Shown: positions 24,118 through 36,632, counted from the stretch's first letter. The stretch: DNA of 64,000 nt from Amoeboaphelidium protococcarum (GCA_023515745.1 JALECJ010000005.1:1054001-1118000); one strand, 5' to 3'. Program-made: numbers and translations. Notes: generated by a model from the letters alone, not told the origin.

Positions 24118-24370
24118 GATGGTTCTATCTTTATCAGTCTTTTACCTGCGTACAAACTCTGATATGTATGTACTAGGAATAAGATTTCACGGATTCAAAA
24201 TCTTACAGCAACGACCGATGGGTTATAATCAGATCAATGTGGCGCAGGACTGTTTTTGCCACCAATACGCCACTTTTTGGGTTAGTCAGCGATGGTTGTC
24301 GGTCGATCTACTGAAGATCATTTTGTCTGTCTATATATCTATCCATCCATCTTATTGGTGTTTATAGGAC
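24118..24370. promoter_or_regulatory. Divergent promoter 3 with TGTGGCGCAG motif
   Basis: 253 bp shared upstream region. TGTGGCGCAG lies at 24238-24247 and a partial inverse ACGCCAC at 24267-24273. Position relative to both start codons is similar to promoters 1 and 2. Confidence 0.7.
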
Positions 24371-26275
24371 ATGTCATTCAGCAAAGTTATGTGGATCTCC
24401 TTTTTGACTGTTTTCGTGGTGTTGCAGGACTATGCTGTGCATGCTGATACTTTCGTATCTAACCTGTATTATGGATATCCATATCAATTTGCCATCTCGC
24501 GTGCTGCATAGTTGAATGATTTGAATGCTTTGGATCAACTCTCATTAGGCAGTGAGTGGAATCCTGCTATCTAATATAAACTATCGTTTGTGAAACTCCT
24601 ATCGCCTGATGCGTAAGAGAAGATTAAACAGATTTTTGAATCTTATACAGCTGTGCCTAAGACTTCTGAAGAACTATCGCAGAAAAAGCCTGTTTTTCCC
24701 TAGAACTATGAGCAGGTATATCTGGATCTGTGGGCTGCCAAGGATTCGATCACCGATATAATTCGAATATGCAACGCTTATTCCTCCGTGTGCAGATACA
24801 TGGCGCTGTAACGTCAGTTTCCTCTGTTTACTGTGAAAGAGTTGAATGCTATTGATCAGCCTGATCCTGTGGGAGTTATATCGTCTAGAATGCTGACGCC
24901 AGTTTATAAGCAGTAGGTCGAGTTGGTATCGCGTCTGCTCGAGTTTGAAGATGAGAATCTGCGTCAGTTGCTTGTATGGTCTCTACTCATGTGTCGTGGC
25001 AAGTATGATTCTGTGTCTGCCCATGTCATTGCGTTTGGGTTTGGACTCTTTGAGGCGAGAGTGTAACAAGAGTAGTGGCCTGTGGATGATAAACTCTTGA
25101 AGAAGCTGGTACAACTGTTTGCAGATGGCTTCAAGTTATTGGCATAGCATCAAAGTAACTAAGGGAAATTCTTAGATGAAGTGACGCGTCAGGCTTTGGA
25201 CATGGCTGGAGGGGCCGAGCTAAATGAAATTTTTTAAGAGCACCTGTACTCCAAATATTCAGGACGTGCTGACTCTGTGTCAAGTTTAGCTGAGAATGGT
25301 CTCATGACTGGAGATGAAAGATTTCAACCGTGGGGATATTTGGCAGCACTCGCCAAGGCTCACTATTTCAAGTTTGGTGGCGAAAACGTTTTCAAGGTGA
25401 TAGGACGTGTATCTATGTTCTTCCAATTAGAAGATGTGAACATGTGTCTAAAGAAGCCTGCACCATTCATCAGTAAAGTTCCATCTCGTAGTGGTCCACT
25501 GACTGTCGCGTAGTTTTTGGATGGGAAAAGCGTTTACAATCCAGTGTATAAAGTAATTTTCGCTGGTTCATTTGGCATAAATACAGACTTGGTTAAAGGG
25601 ATGAGAGGCTTATTGCTAGAGGTGTAAAATAGCAATTTTGCTCTGCAAAAACAAGTATTACTCCCTCGTATGGTGAAGGAGATGTTGAGGTTTGTATTGA
25701 GCATGTCTTCAACACTCCCCGGTGCTGATCGTTTTGCAGACATGGTACTTTAATAAGTTAGTACATATCCTTAAGTTGATCTATTGAAAGATGACTTTAT
25801 GAGGCAGCATATGTACATCCAATAGTGCCGCAATGATCAAGCCAGACACAGAGACTATCAGAACAGGCTCGCTGATCTCGGTAGAGATTCTCTAAAGTTG
25901 AACGAATTGTAGGCCCAAGTCGACTAAATGTAGAGCAAGCTATTACCCATCGATGACATTGTCCTGCTGGAGATTGCGCGCAGTAAAAAGGAGGGTGGAG
26001 CGGTTGATTTTGTCAAGTTGTAGAAACTATTCAGACAAGGTTATCAATTAATCGATCCCATGCCTCTGTTGGAAACCTGCCTCCAAAATCGGTGGTATCG
26101 TCTTTTTGCATTGCTACGTAAGCATAGCGATCTTTCTGCTAAATAAGAAGCCATACTCTCCTCCTACAAAGCTCACCATCCTTGGTATATGACGTTGGAT
26201 AAGAAGAGCTCTTGGCGCCGTTCCATCGCGCTGGCTTTGTAGCGCTTAAAGTTTTGGAATAGTGGTTCCAATTGA
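24371..26275 (+). CDS. Secreted family 1 protein, copy 3 (pair 3)
   Basis: 634 aa, ATG 24371 to TGA 26273-26275. Signal peptide VMWISFLTVFVVLQDYAVHA. Family 1 blocks are: YYGYPYQFAISRAA, SEWNPA, NYEQVYLDLW, CRYMALQRQFPLF, VELVSRLLEF, LLVWSLLMCRG, AHVIAFGFGLFEA, ALDMAGG, PLLETCLQNRWYRLFALLR and HHPWYMTLDKKSSWRRSIA. This is the last gene of the cluster; the CAND1-like housekeeping gene follows after about 540 bp. No function can be assigned. Confidence 0.87.
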
Positions 26276-26818
26276 GTTGAAGTGACAAAAAGAGTATAAT
26301 GAAGAATATCTGCACTAAATCGGGTAGGCTGTTAGATATAAAGTCTTAATACCTTTAAATTTTGTTTAAACACCAGTCCCCCTGTCTTCTTTCTTCAGTA
26401 TAAGGAGCTGAAACAACACATTATTCATCTGCACTTTATAGACGCGATAGTATCAATTTAATGCAACTCAATATCCTTAGTGGTGACGTACCATATCGCG
26501 TTTCTTGTCCTTGTGCTTTTAGTCTTTTATCTCTATTTCTGTCTCTGTTTCTCTCTTGCAATACATCGTTGCTTTCTCTAAGCGCTTTCTTTAGGCGCTG
26601 AATTTAGCTCTCTCACACGATTACAGTTACCGGCCGGTAGCCTCAGGTCGAAAAACAAGCGTGAGATTGAACGCGTTTCGCTCATTCGTTCGAGTTCTGG
26701 CCTTTCCTTTTTTATCTATCTGTCTGGTCAACTACAATACTGACATTTTTAATATAACACATTTAAGTGTATATTAAAACTCTTATTTAGAGTAGCAATA
26801 TATCAGTTTTAATAGAAA
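26276..26818. other. Intergenic region upstream of the CAND1-like gene
   Basis: It contains a long pyrimidine-rich stretch (about 26500-26590) and a CG-richer patch with CGCGTTTCGCTCATTCG near 26670-26690, followed by an AT-rich 5' flank. Probably the promoter of the downstream gene; no gene seen. Confidence 0.45.
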
Positions 26819-28963
26819 ATGTTGTCTGGACATTAGTTGATTTAAAAGTTGGAATCTCATGATGCAGATTTCAAGTTTATGGCATTGAATGATTTAACTA
26901 ATCTGGTGTCCACGTCTGGAGGTGATTATAAAGAGGCTATGAGTGTATGTACCTAAGAAGTTGTCCGCTGTGTCTTGAAGTTACTAAGTGATCAGAATGC
27001 TGAAGTCTAATCCGCTGCCATCAAGTGTACATCCTAAATCTTGCAGATGAATCCGTCAAAGTTTACGTAGATTACAGAGACTTTATGCTCATTTTTATCC
27101 TCTGCCAAGACATCAGCAAATAAATCCCTATAGTTGTAGAACTAGCAAGATGTTGCGATCCTGACGTTAAAGTTGGTATTTGCTGGCAAGATTAGTAAAA
27201 GATCTCCTGATGCTAGAGCTGTAGTGAGACCTGTGGTTGAGTAATTACTCCAAGTTTTAGAAGGTGTTGGTAATGCGACTATATTAACTGACTAGAATAG
27301 CATTTTTAAAGTAGAAGGACTTTCGTTACTTTCGGAGTTAATTAATAATTATGGCTAGCTGATCTATGATCTTATGCCCCGGATAAAGGTCATATCGATG
27401 AAGTTGTTATCCACCTGTTAGAACTCTTTAGTTAGTAAGAAACTTTTACAAATTCTATCTTTTTCTGCAGTCTAAATCAGCGTTGATGATTGTCGTGATA
27501 TTGTGAATTATATTCTGTCTGCTCTGGGTGAATCTGATGATAATAAGATGCATTAAAGTAGTGATGGTGTACAAGTGGCTCTGGTAAAGTCTTTATGTGC
27601 GTTGATGAGTTGTGATGTTGAGTTTGAAGGTGAGATGGTATCTAGAGTATTCGTTTATTGTACAACTTCTCTTGATTAATACAAAGCTGTGGATGAAGAT
27701 TCTGAAGTTGAAGGATATGTCGATATGTGCTCAGTGATTATTAAAGTTTTAGTTGCAATAACTCAATAGAAAATGGTATCTGAGTCTTATCAATATTAAT
27801 AGCTGTATGGTATAGTTGATTATTTCGTCACATTTGATCCTAATAGTGTGATTGATCATGCTGATGATATGATGGAGGCAGATAATGACGATGAGGATCT
27901 AACTGATGATGAAGACTTTGAAGATAATGCGACTGACTATGACGACCAGTCTCATTTAGTCAGGATTGCTGCACTCTAACTAATTTATGCTTTATGCAAC
28001 ACTTTATTGGTGGCAGACTCGCAGCTGATTGATAAGTTGTAGTAAAAGCTGCAGTCTCGCGTCACAGATAGAAATAAGATGGTCGCTATTACTGCTAGTT
28101 AACTTTATGCACTTTTACAACATTATTAAACTCAGCGGAATAGTAAAGGTAGCAATGATCAAGAATTCTTGCCAAAAGTGGACGCTTTGCTATCTCGTAA
28201 TGTCAATTAGGGTGATCTTGAAGAGAAGAAGAAACTAGTGTCCGCGTTGGATTCAGTATTGAAAGATGCTTAGGCACAGCGCTTAAGTGGAGAAAGTTAT
28301 GCCAAGTTACTTCATCAGCTTAAATCATAGACTATGGTGGACGAGTCACTGGTTAGAGTTGTTGAGATGGGACCTTTTAAGCACATAATAGATGATGGAC
28401 TTGAATGCAGGTAGAAAGCGTATGATTGTCTGCAGTTTATACTTTTCTCCAATTGGTAAGATCAACCGCTATATGATACATGTTCCGTGGCAAAGAACCG
28501 CGCTTAGCAGATATCAGAAGTATTCGCTCTGATCTCGCAGGCTCTAAATGATCAGTCTAGAGAGATTAATGTTTCTGGTCATTAGATGATTGAGAAATTG
28601 TGCGACATGGCAGATGATCGTGTTGACATTTTTATGGCTTTGGTGAGTAGAAGGACTGCTACGGTGTCTGGATGGATCGAAAAGCTGTCTCAATCTCTCT
28701 TCCCGACGATTAAAGATAATCTGGTAAAGTAAGAGCTTGAGTAATTATCTGAAATGAGCCAGAGTGCGTTCAAAGCTCTGAATAGCCTTGCACATGCTGC
28801 GTATGTAAACTCTAAACAGAGTCGCGTTTATATTAAAGAGAAGCAATAGACATCGGTAGTGTCAGATGGCGTTTAAAGTCGCATATTGCATTTGGTGGAC
28901 AAAGTTCTATCTGATTAAAGATTGTAAACTCTGATTGCCATAGATCTCAAGTCTTTAGAATGA
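26819..28963 (+). CDS. Short CAND1-like HEAT-repeat protein
   Basis: 714 aa, ATG 26819 to TGA 28961-28963. The N-terminus follows CAND1 (ESHDADFKFMALNDLTNL; IKCTSQILQM) and continues as helical HEAT repeats. An acidic loop occurs near residue 348 (DNDDEDLTDDEDFEDN), as in CAND1. The TIP120 C-terminal segment begins near 515 with VVEMGPFKHIIDDGLECR. Animal CAND1 is about 1230 aa, so the central HEAT repeats between the acidic loop and the TIP120 segment are mostly missing. CAND1 exchanges F-box receptor modules on cullin-1 ligases; whether this short version still wraps a cullin is unclear. The reading frame is continuous with no splice signals needed. Confidence 0.85.
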
Positions 28964-29125
28964 TTACCTTGAAAGTGTGCAATAGGCTCTAGCCGTCAAG
29001 ATACGGATTGGTTTGTCTGGTCACCATGAACATGTAGCAGCAATGAAAAAATGAAATGTGTAGCAATATAAAATATATACGAGTATATTAGCTTAATGCA
29101 TCGGGTTAGATGGTCACGGATCTTG

Positions 29126-30485
29126 TCACCTATTAGATTTCTTCTTCGACGACGCCTTAGATTACTTATCTTTATCACTTGAGCTTTAATTCTGAGGCGA
29201 GTTTTGAGAGGCTGCACTTCCACCTTGCTATTATTACTGTTTAGACTTTGATTGAAGCGGCTCATCTTAATCCTACTTTGTCACATCACCGCCATCAACT
29301 TTACTCTTGACTTCTTCCGATTACTGCTCCAAAGGGAGATCCTTGAGGGGACCTGATAAATGTTACTATTCTAATTGTACCTGATTTTATTATTATTGTT
29401 ATTGTAACAACTGCTATTCTTCAGCAGATGGAATGGTGAGAGGAACGGTGGGGTGGATGTAACGACAATTATCACCATATGGACAGTCTGGATAGTTTCG
29501 GCAGAGTTGAGTTCTGTATGAATTACTCTGATACTGCCTCTACTTGGCAAATGGGCGCATAGGAGGATAAGCTGTAGGTGGTAAATTGAAAGGAGGATAC
29601 ATTCCAAATGATACAGGTGGATGATACTGTTAAAGTCCAGGAGACATTCCATACATCTGCTGGGGAGATAGTGCCTGCTATTACTACAACTCTGAGCCAG
29701 CAGTATTAGCTCCAAATAAAGGTTAATCACCTGGGATAGTCTAAGATATGGGCGATTACAAAGACTGCTGCTGTTACAATTACAGAGCCTAAGGTGGAAC
29801 CAGCTATAGTTATGACAAAGTGAGTGGAGACATCATATTAAAGTGCTGAGATGCATTAGGAGATAGAGGCACAGGATGAAAGTATCTGCAAGACTCTCCA
29901 TACGGACATTGAGGCCACTTGCGACAGAGGTTTCTATTCTACTACTATTACTACTACTGCTACAACATCATTTATTAAGCCATCATCATTGCCTATTGCT
30001 CAGCATAATACTGCTGCATCTACACCATCTACCCATACTACACAGGATCAAATTACCCACTATATTACAATTAGTCTGCAGATGCTGCACCAAAGGAAGC
30101 AGAAGACTGATAATCTGCATTATGACTTATACTTCCATCATCAGTGTGTATCTGAGAGAAACGATCAACTACAGGATGAGGTTGACCACTGTGCTATTTT
30201 ATCTATTAACTATCTACACACATTGTATCATTATATAAAATAGAATTATAAATGTATGTAAATTGACAACTTACCTTGAATTACATATGAAGAGTGTCCA
30301 GCCTGAGAGCGGTCCCCTCCACCTTTGATAATAATATTCCCATGAATGTCATAGTGCACAGAGTCATCGTCACCTTCACTTGAAATATCATCCACATCTG
30401 AGCCATGTCCTTATAAAGTACCAGACTGGGTGTTATTCAACTCTGCTTCCAACTATCCAATTTCATTTTCAGTGAATCCTTCCAT
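29126..30485 (-). CDS. Two-finger CCCH zinc-finger protein (one intron)
   Basis: 432 aa in two exons, 30485-30275 and 30213-29126 (211+1088=1299 nt). Exon 1 is acidic (SSEGDDDSVHYDIHGN). The intron is 30274-30214. Exon 2 carries Q-rich sequence and two similar C-x5-C-x5-C-x3-H fingers: LCRKWPQCPYGESCRYFH (about residue 166) and LCRNYPDCPYGDNCRYIH (about 303), followed by a Q-rich, then Lys/Ser-rich tail. Such fingers bind RNA. The layout recalls Nab2/ZC3H14-type or small CCCH regulators of mRNA, but two fingers separated by 130 Q-rich residues do not fit a single named family. Identity beyond the CCCH class is open. Confidence 0.8.
30214..30274 (-). other. Intron, 61 nt (CCCH protein gene)
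   Basis: Donor CAAG/GTAAGT at 30274 and acceptor TGTGTAG at 30214. Removal joins a 211-nt exon to a frame that is open to the TGA stop; total coding length is divisible by three. Confidence 0.8.
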
Positions 30486-31010
30486 TATGTAATATCTGTA
30501 TTTTTTTATAGGTGAGAAAGAATATGTCTGCAGTTGACTATGTATTTACACTCTTTGTGAGATTCAAATCAACAATGGATGAACAATTTGAAAGTATATG
30601 CAAATGTACAGTAGAATGTGTTTATATGGGGATATAGACAATAAGCCAATACTCCAGGCACTCAGTGCTACTACTATACTATGCAGCAATTGGTACAGTG
30701 ATAGAGTAGCCACAGCTATTATTGTTGTTGAAGAGAGAAGAAGAAATTTTTTTCTGGTCGCTGAAACAAGTCGCCGCGGAACAAAATTTTGGTTTCAGAA
30801 CACGCGCGCTCGTCAGTTCCCGAGTGAGCGAGCATTGCCGAAGATCTATTATTCTCACCATCCATTGATCGCCATAACTGTTGCGGAGTCGTGCTTGAAT
30901 TATTTAACTGCCCAGTATGAATGTCTTATCGCGCGTTTCAACTTGGACGCAAAAGCTATCTATGAACAAAATGAATAAAAAAGATCAAGTCATAATAACC
31001 TAATTTCATC
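30486..31010. other. Intergenic region between CCCH and NUP205 genes
   Basis: Upstream of the CCCH gene and downstream of NUP205. A plus-strand open frame (30598 to beyond 30978) overlaps a CG-rich patch near 30800-30850 and is judged accidental. No RNA gene seen. Confidence 0.4.
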
Positions 31011-34000
31011 TCATTATTCAGGGTCATCGGATATGAATCCAGCATACTTGGTCATGAATGCTGAGTACTTTTTCTGGACAGCGACGCTTTTGCACAGTTT
31101 ACTTCCAACCATAGTGGCTAAATCAATTAGATAGGACACGGCTACTTGGGCGGATTGATCACCTTTATCTCTTTTATATGCACCAGCATTAGGAATGTTG
31201 GACGATTGCAGTAACAATTGAGGAAATTGCAGCTTTTACAACACGGAAAAGATGTCACAGTCATCCAGCATAATACATCCTTCTTCAAAGAGAGCCACAG
31301 CTTGGAGCAAAGACAGTCTGCTGATATAGACAACCATTGAGGATTATACGTCTCCACTACGTAGACTCTGACATATTTTACCATCATCCTCGTTCAACAG
31401 ATGGGACAGCTACTGATTGATGATATTCTGCTTTTTCATCTGATCCAACACGGTGCGAGCAATCAGAACGGAACTTATACGAGAACACGCACAGAGAATG
31501 TGGGCAATCAAAGACAATGCTGTGGCAGACCATGATTAATCTCCAGATGATGAACAGTCTCTAAACAACATATCCAATGATTATGGTTATGCAACAGTTC
31601 TCAATATCCCCTTCAAATGCTGAACCATATCTGGCTATGCATGCTCACCAGATATAAAACTTAGAAGACTCAGATACAAATTTCCTCTATACGCAATACC
31701 GCGATCTTTGAAACTAATGAGCACACAAATGTCTTTAACGAAGGATATTAAATTACTTTAACCAGCCGACGGAATTTGAGATAACACCAAGTAACTCTCA
31801 GCAAGGCGAGTATAATCATCCTAATGCAATGAGCGTATGTGCATCAAATCAACGAAACTTTGTAAAACATCCTATGGCGCGGTCAATTAAAGCATATACG
31901 GAGACAGCAGTTACAGGATGTTACTGGTTAATAGAATAATCTACGATCTTATGTAAATAATCAAAGATATCTAATTCATCTCTTCCATATGGTGCAAAAG
32001 TTATTAATGTTGTGCCTACATCGGTTGCCCGTCCTACTTGGAAACATTCATTTGAAGATCGAACACAGTCTTCAATTGCATAATGTCATAAATAAGGCAA
32101 CCATTAGCATCGACAGACGAATAATCTTAAATTATAGACTGATCCACCTATTATTCAGAGATTTGTGACTGAGTAAAGGACACTAAAATGTCCGGACTAC
32201 ACGACTACTTGAGCAATTCACTAAACATTGAAGAACAGTTGGTAAGAAGGTTGGATGCAAAGTGAGAGCAATATGAATTATCATTATCCAGTTTAGCATA
32301 GTTCAAATGCAGAGCCAAGATGGAGAGCAGAAGCTATTTCTAGCGCATTTATTCCAGTATAAGCATCTTAGCTGGTGATTACAGTTCTTTAACATGACCG
32401 ACAATTGGACTGCTGATTACGTCGAGGGATTAAATAAAGAAACCAACTGAATATTTGAGATAACGTACAAAGGCACGGCCAAGATTAGGCAACGACATTA
32501 GAGACTTTATGATACTCAACAAATAGGTAAAGCTTTCAGCATGGCGCAACTAAGGTGGTAAACTGCAAAAAGGCAAATCATCCAAACGTTAACCATTCAG
32601 ATGACTAAGGACTTGATGATTTTCCTCAAATAGCTCCAATAAAGCTTTACAACCAGGGGCATTGGCAAATTCAATAACATTAGCATCACCATCACTCTAC
32701 CATAAATCCAGTCTCTAATGCAAACCAAGAAGTAACAAGCCGAGAGAACTTTATTTTCTTTCAAACAAGTCGGCGATAAACTTCAAACTAAATACTTTGT
32801 TAGTGTTGTGCCACTATATGTTCTCATTGGAGCCGTCCATGACTAAGGACACAGAAGTAGAACCATTCATATCTTCGCTGGTAAATCTCAGCTGATAACC
32901 TGCGATAATACGCTCAAGTAGCGGCGAGTCTTTGAGCATGCAGAACAGTAGTCCACCAGAACCGGATATCTAATGAGAAGTTTACTGAGCAAATAAGTTT
33001 GATCGAGACAGTAGCTTTAGTATGCGCATCGAAACATACGCCACCTCAGGATAGGACTAAGACGCGACATAACTGGCCAATTGACATACCACCGGACCAT
33101 TTCTAGATAAATAATCTATGACGCTGCGGAACTCCAGCGGTTAGTAACCATTTATACGCAAAAGCTCCGGCAGAAGATCCATCAATGCGTTTTACATACA
33201 AAGCAACTGCAGCACAATTCTAAGACACCTAGTGATAGAGCTACTATAATTAGCACCATGTTCACTAGAATCTAAACGCTCGCAACCTTCCATGCACACG
33301 TGGAACAATGACTTGATCACCTTTTCATTAGAGCACAGCATTATCAGACACTTTATAGACGGATGAGACGCGAAAGATCTAAATTAATCCTGACTATTCC
33401 TAAGTGTTTACAAGAAACTCTTATTTTGTATCAGATTGATATCGATGCTGTACAACACAGATTCCATAGATCTAAAGCAATAGTCATAGAGTTTCCATCT
33501 CTGTTTAGTATCATTGAAAGGAATCAGATCTAGTCTGCAAACTATGCGCTCCATGACGAATTACAAATACTTATCCAGTATAGATCTGCCTCCAGGCTAA
33601 GAGCTATTCACCAACTAATCATGCAACATAATATCAATACATCTCTATCCTTCATAAGCAAAATCATAATATTTTGCACTTGAAATTCGACTCATAGGTT
33701 GGAGAAGTTGAGATAAAAGACGGCAAAATGCAACGCTTTCATAATACCAACCTTCACGAACTTCAACCTGCTCAAAGTCGTGCACATAGCCACCATTGTA
33801 ATCGGCCGGCAAGAAGTTTGACTACTCTAACAACTGCCAAATATTTAAATTGAAATTCTACACCAATTGCATATCGTTTTATCCGCCATGCTATACCACA
33901 GAATGTTCCCCAGAATCAGCTGGATGTAAAACAGTAGTAAAAGCAGCAATCGCGTCCAAATGCGCAGCCTTTAATTCAGTAGGTAGATGGCACACTAGTA

Positions 34001-35603
34001 GATCAAACAGACGCTTCAAAGTCTAGCCATTATCATACAGAGCATACTTTGCACTAACACTTGACGCTACTACAGACGCGAAGCAGAACAACATGGCTTT
34101 TAATAGTTCGATATCATCACTCAAAATAAGTTCTTAATTATAATCAGTCTTCAAATTGTGCATCTCATTAATGTAATGATCCAGAGCTGAATTGAGATAA
34201 CTCCAACTAAGAGTTGAAGACACGGAGTAACTGCATAGGAAATCATAAACTTGGGTGGCACAATCCGAATCTAATGCCGCCAGTCCAAGCATCTTATAGT
34301 ACAAACATCTTGACTGAATATGAGAACTTTTGTCGTCATATAATTAGCGAAGAATTGCTCTCTTTCTATGGCCAAGCAGCTGAGTGGCATTCTGAGGATA
34401 TGCGGCAAATAAATCACACAATAATTCCAGCATCTAGACCAAATATTGCTTCTGATGCGGAGCGGACTTTTCACTTATTTACTACGAGTCCTTGACTGTG
34501 CTTGTGCTAGAAATATGATTAGTTTGTACAAGACTACCGAACAAACGGGATCTACCTTTACCCAATTTCTGCGGACTACTCTACTGCTAGTTAAAGCCTT
34601 CATCTAAAGATTTAATGAGCCTCACCACTTCAGGAAACTTGTTAATCAAGCCATTCATTGCTTAAGTGAGCTGGGCATAAATAAGATGATTAGACCAATG
34701 ATTGGAGGCATACAGCAATTCATAAATCTACCTCCTCTATAAACCATGCGACTTGTCCTCGAAATTAAAAACAGCGTCCGATTTAAACGGAATTACTTGA
34801 TCACAAATAAACTATAAGGCACCAGATTAGACGGCACTGATAAGTAATTGCTCAATATTCAAACGAGGCCCAGAACTCTAAGCAACCTTGTCCGCCATTG
34901 TCTTTATTGCTGAGGAGATGTAAATAAGGATCGCGCTTTTGCATGGACCAGAGAGATCACCGTCTACCATCTAATAAATCTTGTCCACCTACGTTTAAAC
35001 ATGACCATCGTCATAATCTCTACCAACACCGTTAGCATGTTAATTATGCGCCTATTGCTTCTACTATACCAGCGATAATATCAGGTCAACTTAAGCAGGA
35101 ATACAACTAAACATCAGCGGGAATACATAGTCACTAGAATTCATATCTAACACAGTATTGAGAATCAGATCAAAATCATTTGGCAAATTCATAAACATCA
35201 AAGCAACAATTCTAGCCATCGTAATTCTTAACTGGATCTGGCGTAAATCTTAATTGAAGTGGGCACCCTTGGATCCGCTCTTGAGAGTATCACACATCTC
35301 CTTTAGATTAAACATTTTTCCAACTTCGTCCAGCATCAAATCTCGGTAGTCTTGCACAAAGTCAGATAAATCTGGGCTGAATGCCAATTCCAATACGGAG
35401 CATATTAGGACATAAACTTCTACCTTCTTCTCTCCTGAAGATGAATGTTAGGATGCAAATTCTTATAAAGCTTTCAACAAGTCTGCCACCAATATATCTT
35501 GACCACCAAGAATCTACTGGACCAGAGCTACAATAACTTGACACTATTCCACGTCAGAGGTTTACTATAATTAAACCTGCTATTCTTGCACTTTCTGAGA
35601 CAT
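31011..35603 (-). CDS. NUP205: Nuclear pore scaffold NUP205/Nup192
   Basis: 1530 aa in a single exon, ATG 35603 to TGA 31013-31011. It is almost entirely helical. The clearest family segment lies near residue 620-690: AFCRLLSQLL, then SILDKYLQFVMERI and the KQRWKLYDYCFRSMESVL helix. These correspond to the AFC.LIS...DPYLQFLRD...KWEV.E..L.VF block of NUP205. The N-terminal third has the expected VALMFMNLP and VDLIL helices. NUP205/Nup192 is an inner-ring adaptor that binds NUP53 and NUP93. At 1530 aa it is shorter than animal NUP205 (about 2000) and yeast Nup192 (1683). NUP188 is a related alternative. About one codon in twenty is TAA/TAG. Confidence 0.8.
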
Positions 35604-35926
35604 TGAAATAAAAATTCTGCTCCAAAGAGTATCAAGTAAGTTAAGGAAAAAAGAAACAAGTTCAACTTTATAAATGTATTCAGATGAAAGAAAAGCGGAA
35701 CTAAAGAAAGTGAGAACGAACGAATAAAGACGCGACACGACGAACTCGAAACGAGAGATCAGCCAGGCCGAAGATAAGCGAAAGGGTGTGATGAGCGAGC
35801 AAGCAAATCAAGAAAACGCAACCTTAGCAGATCGGTGCTTTGATCATCTCTCTGCACTTTTTTCAATGTTTTTTCGCTGCGTATCATTTATTGTCCTTAG
35901 TCTAATTCATTATCAACTCAACTGTC
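35604..35926. other. Divergent promoter region NUP205/RPB8
   Basis: 322 bp between the two start codons. It contains a purine-rich, CG-rich patch (35690-35790: GAACGAACGAATAAAGACGC and similar) and then T-rich sequence. Short plus-strand frames here lack TAR codons and family features. Confidence 0.5.
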
Positions 35927-36632
35927 ATGAGAAAGGTGTTGTATTAGGACACGTTCAGTATTTCTTCTATCGACAAGGATGGAAAGAAGTTTGACAGAGT
36001 GAGTCGATTGGAAGGCCGGGTGGCTGGACACGTCGCTCCTATTGCTGGCGGTGCTGCTAGTGGGGACGCAATTATGCTTGATTTTAACAGCGAATTGCTC
36101 CAGCTAGAGAAGGACCAGAAGATATCTGTAGTTGTCACCAGCGATTTGGATTAGAATGCTGCTGACGCCTACGAGTATGTCATGTATGGAAAGGTGTACA
36201 AATTTGACACTCACAATAATTTAACGTAAGTTTTTGCTTTTATACTTTGGCATGATGGATCTCTCACAGTTTAGAAGAAGATTTTAGTTCTATGGTATCA
36301 TTATAATGCGAGGTTGACTCCATTGCGCGCTTTTCCATGCATGCAGTGCTTTAATGACTCGCTATATCCATCAATGTGCATATAGACACCTTGCAGATTA
36401 CATTTTAATATTCTGTTCGGTCACACTTTGCATACATATATACGTGTTCTATGATCCATCATGCCAAGATTATGATATCATATTTTGATTATTTAACCAA
36501 TTATTCATTTCATGTAGATAAGTGTATGTGTCATTTGGTGGTCTTCTACTGTCTTTGGAAAGTAGTAACGCTAGAAAGTTTTCAGAGTTTGACGTTGGGA
36601 ATAACGTGTATTTGATGTTGAGAAAGATGTGA
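35927..36632 (+). CDS. RPB8: RNA polymerase subunit RPB8/RPABC3 (one intron)
   Basis: 137 aa; exons 35927-36225 and 36518-36632 (299+115 nt). The N-terminus MRKVLYQDTFSISSIDKDG aligns with VLFDDIFSI of RPB8. KKFDRVSRL, IMLDFNSELL, YEYVMYGKVYKF, YVSFGGLLLSLE and NNVYLMLRKM cover the complete OB-fold subunit shared by RNA polymerases I, II and III. Length agrees with the family (about 146-150 aa). Splicing at phase 2 (AC/ATAAGTG) is required to join the YGKVYKF and YVSFGG segments. Confidence 0.95.
36226..36517 (+). other. Intron, 292 nt (RPB8)
   Basis: Donor AAC/GTAAGT and acceptor TTCATGTAG. It is four to five times longer than most introns in the window. No snoRNA boxes could be assigned with confidence. 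Confidence 0.85.

Noticed and set aside
30598-30978. 126-codon frame with a homeobox-like KFWFQNTRAR string
   Set aside because: No helix 1-2 homology, no TAR codons, and it overlaps a CG-rich promoter-like patch and the 3' end of NUP205. The WFQN match is probably coincidence.
34214-34495. Plus-strand open frame within the NUP205 region
   Set aside because: Antisense shadow; the minus frame is continuous for 1530 codons with NUP205 similarity.
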